From NCBI RefSeq assembly GCF_900105185.1, contig NZ_FNTJ01000001.1, positions 1,437,501-1,501,500 on the forward strand: a stretch of 64,000 bases of DNA, read 5' to 3'. Source of the DNA: Pseudomonas saponiphila. Its GTDB lineage: Bacteria > Pseudomonadota > Gammaproteobacteria > Pseudomonadales > Pseudomonadaceae. This document shows, one piece after another, positions 62,074 through 64,000 of the stretch (within the stretch, counting starts at the first letter, position 1; each line of letters starts with the position of its first letter). A program made the position numbers and the translations under genes. The notes beneath the pieces are model-generated. The model was not told the origin of the DNA, ran no database searches, and saw nothing but the letters and a program-made list of their open reading frames with translations.

Positions 62074-62391
62074 TCATTCGATCATGGCGTAGTCAGGGCG
62101 CTCCATCGGATTGGGGGTCGCTCCGCGGATGTTCATGCCGCGGCCGGGGGTGAAGCCGGGGAAGAACACCAGGCCTTGCGCCTCAAGGCAGAACGCCAGG
62201 GCCAGCCGGGTGACGTCGCGCACCTCGTAGCCGGCCTCAAAGCGCTGAATGGCTTGCACCGAGACGCTGGACTCGCGGGACAACTGGTCCATGTCCCAGC
62301 CCAGCATGTCGCGGGCCTGAGCACAGTGCTGCGGAGTGAACTGATAAAGGGCGATACGTTCCAGGGTTATTTTCATCGCTAGAGAGGCCAT
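62074..62391 (-). CDS. Small XRE-family (HTH) regulator
   Basis: The 105-residue product has a lambda-repressor-like helix-turn-helix at about residues 18-65 (TPQHCAQARDMLGWDMDQLS, then RESSVSVQAIQRFEAGYEVR) and a short C-terminal tail. There is no protease domain, so it is not LexA or CI. CCGGAGAAAACC precedes the ATG. A LexA-type box 40-55 bp upstream suggests SOS control. No target is visible nearby. Confidence 0.82.
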   Translation of the reverse strand: MASLAMKITLERIALYQFTPQHCAQARDMLGWDMDQLSRESSVSVQAIQRFEAGYEVRDVTRLALAFCLEAQGLVFFPGFTPGRGMNIRGATPNPMERPDYAMIE

Positions 62392-62430
62392 GGTTTTCTC
62401 CGGGAGGTTAGGCAGCGCGTTGACTTGATA

Positions 62431-62446
62431 CTGTTTATTTGTACAG
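62431..62446 (-). promoter_or_regulatory. LexA-type (SOS) box upstream of the XRE gene
   Basis: CTGTTTATTTGTACAG is an exact CTGT-N8-ACAG LexA-box core, flanked by TA..TT. It lies 40-55 bp upstream of the XRE start, where a repressor would block transcription. A search for LexA binding would test it. Confidence 0.6.
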
Positions 62447-62497
62447 TTGTTTTGCGTGCTGATCAAATTCAATTACTGCCAACCCCCGAGCTTTTGG

Positions 62498-63289
62498 TCA
62501 CAAGGTTTTACCTGGGAACGCAGCCTCCTGATTCAGGTAGGTGCTGGGGGATTGCCCCAATACCCGGCGGAACATGGTGGAGAACGCCCCGGGGCTCTCA
62601 TAGCCGAAGTCCAGGGCGATGCGGGTCACCGGTTCGGCCGCGGCCAGCCGGGCCAGGGCCAGGACTACGCAGGCCCGTTGTCGCCACTGAATGAAGCTCA
62701 TGCCCGTCTGCTGGCGGAAGCTGCGGTTGAAGGTCCGCAAACTGATATGCAGCTGTCCTGCCCAGTGTTCCGGGGATTGGTGAATATCCGGGCGTGCGAG
62801 GAAGGCCTGGCACAGCCCGAGCAGTGCACCGGCGGCCGGCAGGGGAATATGCAGCGGTAGCGGGCGACTGCGCTGCAACTCATGCAGCAGCAGGTCGATC
62901 AGCAGTCCGTCCCTCCCGTGTTGCGGGTATTGCAGAGGAAGCTCCACCGCTTCCAGAAGCAACTGGCGCAACAGGGGCGAGACGCTGATCACCTGGCAGC
63001 CGTCGCTATCCAGAGGCGCTGCTGCGGGTTCGATGTACAGACTGCGGGTGCTGACCCCGAGCATCAGCACCTCGTGTTCCACCCCGGGCGGAATCCACAC
63101 CGCCCGCTGCGGCGGCACCACCCAGTTCCCCTGGGCGGTGCCCACCTGCATCACTCCGGTGGCGCCATACAACAGTTGCGCCCGGCGATGACTGTGGCGC
63201 GGCAGGCACTGGCCGTCGGCATAGTCGGTGCCGATGGCCACGACCGGGCGCGGTGTCCGGTCCAGTGAGTCGATGGAGATATTGCGCAT
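62498..63289 (-). CDS. AraC-family transcriptional regulator
   Basis: The 263-residue product has a cupin sensor domain (HSHRRAQLLYGATGVMQVGT, PPQRAVWIPPGVEHEV) and a C-terminal AraC double helix-turn-helix at about 160-255 (ISLRTFNRSFRQQTGMSFIQ, then FGYESPGAFSTMFRRVLGQS). This AraC group often pairs with a divergent transporter, here the TauE-like permease. ATG 63289 is preferred over 63337 because AGGAATC lies in front of it. Confidence 0.88.
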   Translation of the reverse strand: MRNISIDSLDRTPRPVVAIGTDYADGQCLPRHSHRRAQLLYGATGVMQVGTAQGNWVVPPQRAVWIPPGVEHEVLMLGVSTRSLYIEPAAAPLDSDGCQVISVSPLLRQLLLEAVELPLQYPQHGRDGLLIDLLLHELQRSRPLPLHIPLPAAGALLGLCQAFLARPDIHQSPEHWAGQLHISLRTFNRSFRQQTGMSFIQWRQRACVVLALARLAAAEPVTRIALDFGYESPGAFSTMFRRVLGQSPSTYLNQEAAFPGKTL

Positions 63290-63402
63290 GCGACGAGATT
63301 CCTGGCTGGCGTAAACGCAAACATTATTGGCTGGCATGCTGAAGTCGGCCAGGGCTCGATCTCTTATTGTCCGCAGCTTCTCTCTCGGACGGATGCGGCT
63401 CG

Positions 63403-64000
63403 ATGTTCTATCTACTGCTGGCTTTTTTTGGCTGCATGACCGGCGTCAGTGCGGTGCTGTTCGGCTTCGGCGGCGGTTTTGTGGTAGTGCCGCTGTTGTA
63501 CTGGATGCTGCTGAGTAGCCAGGGGCCGGACTCGGCGGCGGGGCATTCGGCCATGCATGTCGCTGTGGCCACTTCGACTTGCGTGATGATCGTCAACGCT
63601 CTGTTGGCCAGCTGGCGGCATCAGCGGGCCGGCAATCTTGTCCGCCATTACCTGTGGCCTCTGGGCGCCTACATCGCCCTGGGGGCGATGTTCGGTGCGG
63701 CCGCGGCTATTTGGGTCAGCGGCGAGGTGATTCGCTATGCCTTCATTGCCTACCTGGGCATCACCATTGCCGATTGCCTGCTGCGGCGCGGCTTTCTTGA
63801 GCAGGTGAAGCAGGGTCATGCTCGTCGCCTGGGGACCGGCGAAACGCTATTGGGTGGTGTAGGAATAGGCGTAATCGCGACTTTTCTCGGGGTGGGGGGC
63901 AGCGTCATGACAGTACCTCTGTTACGTCGTTGCGGTCTGAGCATGACCCAGGCCACCTCCATGGCCAATCCCTTGAGCGTACCGGTGGCCCTGGCCGGAA
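63403..64000 (+). CDS. TauE/SafE-family membrane permease (3' end outside window)
   Basis: The frame is open from ATG 63403 to the window edge (199 codons seen). It begins MFYLLLAFFGCMTGVSAVLF, then GFGGGFVVVPLLYW, the TauE/SafE first repeat, and contains the second repeat GIGVIATFLGVGGSVMTVPL. Members are sulfite, sulfonate or organic-anion exporters with about eight helices; about 60 more residues are expected. It is divergent from the AraC gene at 62498. Confidence 0.88.
   Translation, partial: MFYLLLAFFGCMTGVSAVLFGFGGGFVVVPLLYWMLLSSQGPDSAAGHSAMHVAVATSTCVMIVNALLASWRHQRAGNLVRHYLWPLGAYIALGAMFGAAAAIWVSGEVIRYAFIAYLGITIADCLLRRGFLEQVKQGHARRLGTGETLLGGVGIGVIATFLGVGGSVMTVPLLRRCGLSMTQATSMANPLSVPVALAG

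Overview
The window is chromosomal DNA of a high-GC gammaproteobacterium, almost certainly a Pseudomonas of the fluorescens/protegens/chlororaphis group. This rests on inference from gene content (six LysR regulators, BdlA-type chemotaxis transducers, PACE efflux genes, a GntR-controlled gluconate uptake locus, a kdp operon, a split PqiA), on Pseudomonas-type REP repeats built on GTAGGAGC..GGCTTGCC..GCGAA, and on codon use. Nothing indicates a prophage, plasmid, CRISPR array, rRNA or tRNA. The only clear mobile element is one complete IS21-family insertion sequence.

Layout. 1-3.5 kb: the 3' end of fadD, then a small conserved gene split at its seventh codon by the IS21 element (795-3435, 7-bp target duplication). 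3.6-7.9 kb: CsbD, a YihY membrane protein, a peptide deformylase, a GNAT, a 38-residue Lys-rich protein, gstA and a divergent LysR. 8.3-15 kb: a soluble PAS-PAS transducer, a hypothetical protein, a uronate dehydrogenase-like SDR, a GST, a LysR/PACE pair and a LysR/LysE pair. 15-19.5 kb: gluconate genes gntR, gntK and gntP, each preceded by a near-identical GGTAGCGCT operator, then alaC. 19.8-29.6 kb: a LysE exporter, a GyrI-like protein and the kdp locus in the unusual order F, small ORF, A, C, B, D, E, with hairpins at the kdpF ribosome site and between kdpB and kdpD.

29.8-35.1 kb: two GNATs, an ECF42-type sigma factor operon with SnoaL, DGPF and SRPBCC partners, and a second LysR/PACE pair. 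35.3-38.8 kb: pqiA1-pqiA2-pqiB-pqiC. 38.8-45.8 kb: a REPIN-like repeat, then a LysR divergent from a six-gene operon combining a PxpA/YcsF hydrolase, a stand-alone biotin carrier, a biotin carboxylase, two carboxyltransferase-type AHS proteins and an NCS1 permease. This is the most interesting system here: a dissociated urea-carboxylase-like enzyme of uncertain substrate. 45.8-51 kb: Pit phosphate and ZntB-type metal transporters, a membrane chemoreceptor and a PepSY protein. 51.2-57.1 kb: a sterol-desaturase-like hydroxylase, AraC, glpQ, a DUF2025-like protein, an ABM monooxygenase, a CTP-synthase-like amidotransferase that lacks its catalytic His, LysR and DUF1003. 57.2-64 kb: a second PAS-PAS transducer beside a MASE2-GGDEF diguanylate cyclase, a TetR/metallo-hydrolase pair with a perfect operator palindrome, a small XRE regulator with a LexA-type box, AraC, and the start of a TauE/SafE permease.

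Most genes are housekeeping or accessory metabolism arranged as regulator/target pairs. Start sites were chosen from ribosome-binding sites and family N-termini. Long open frames antisense to real genes are GC-bias artefacts and were left out.
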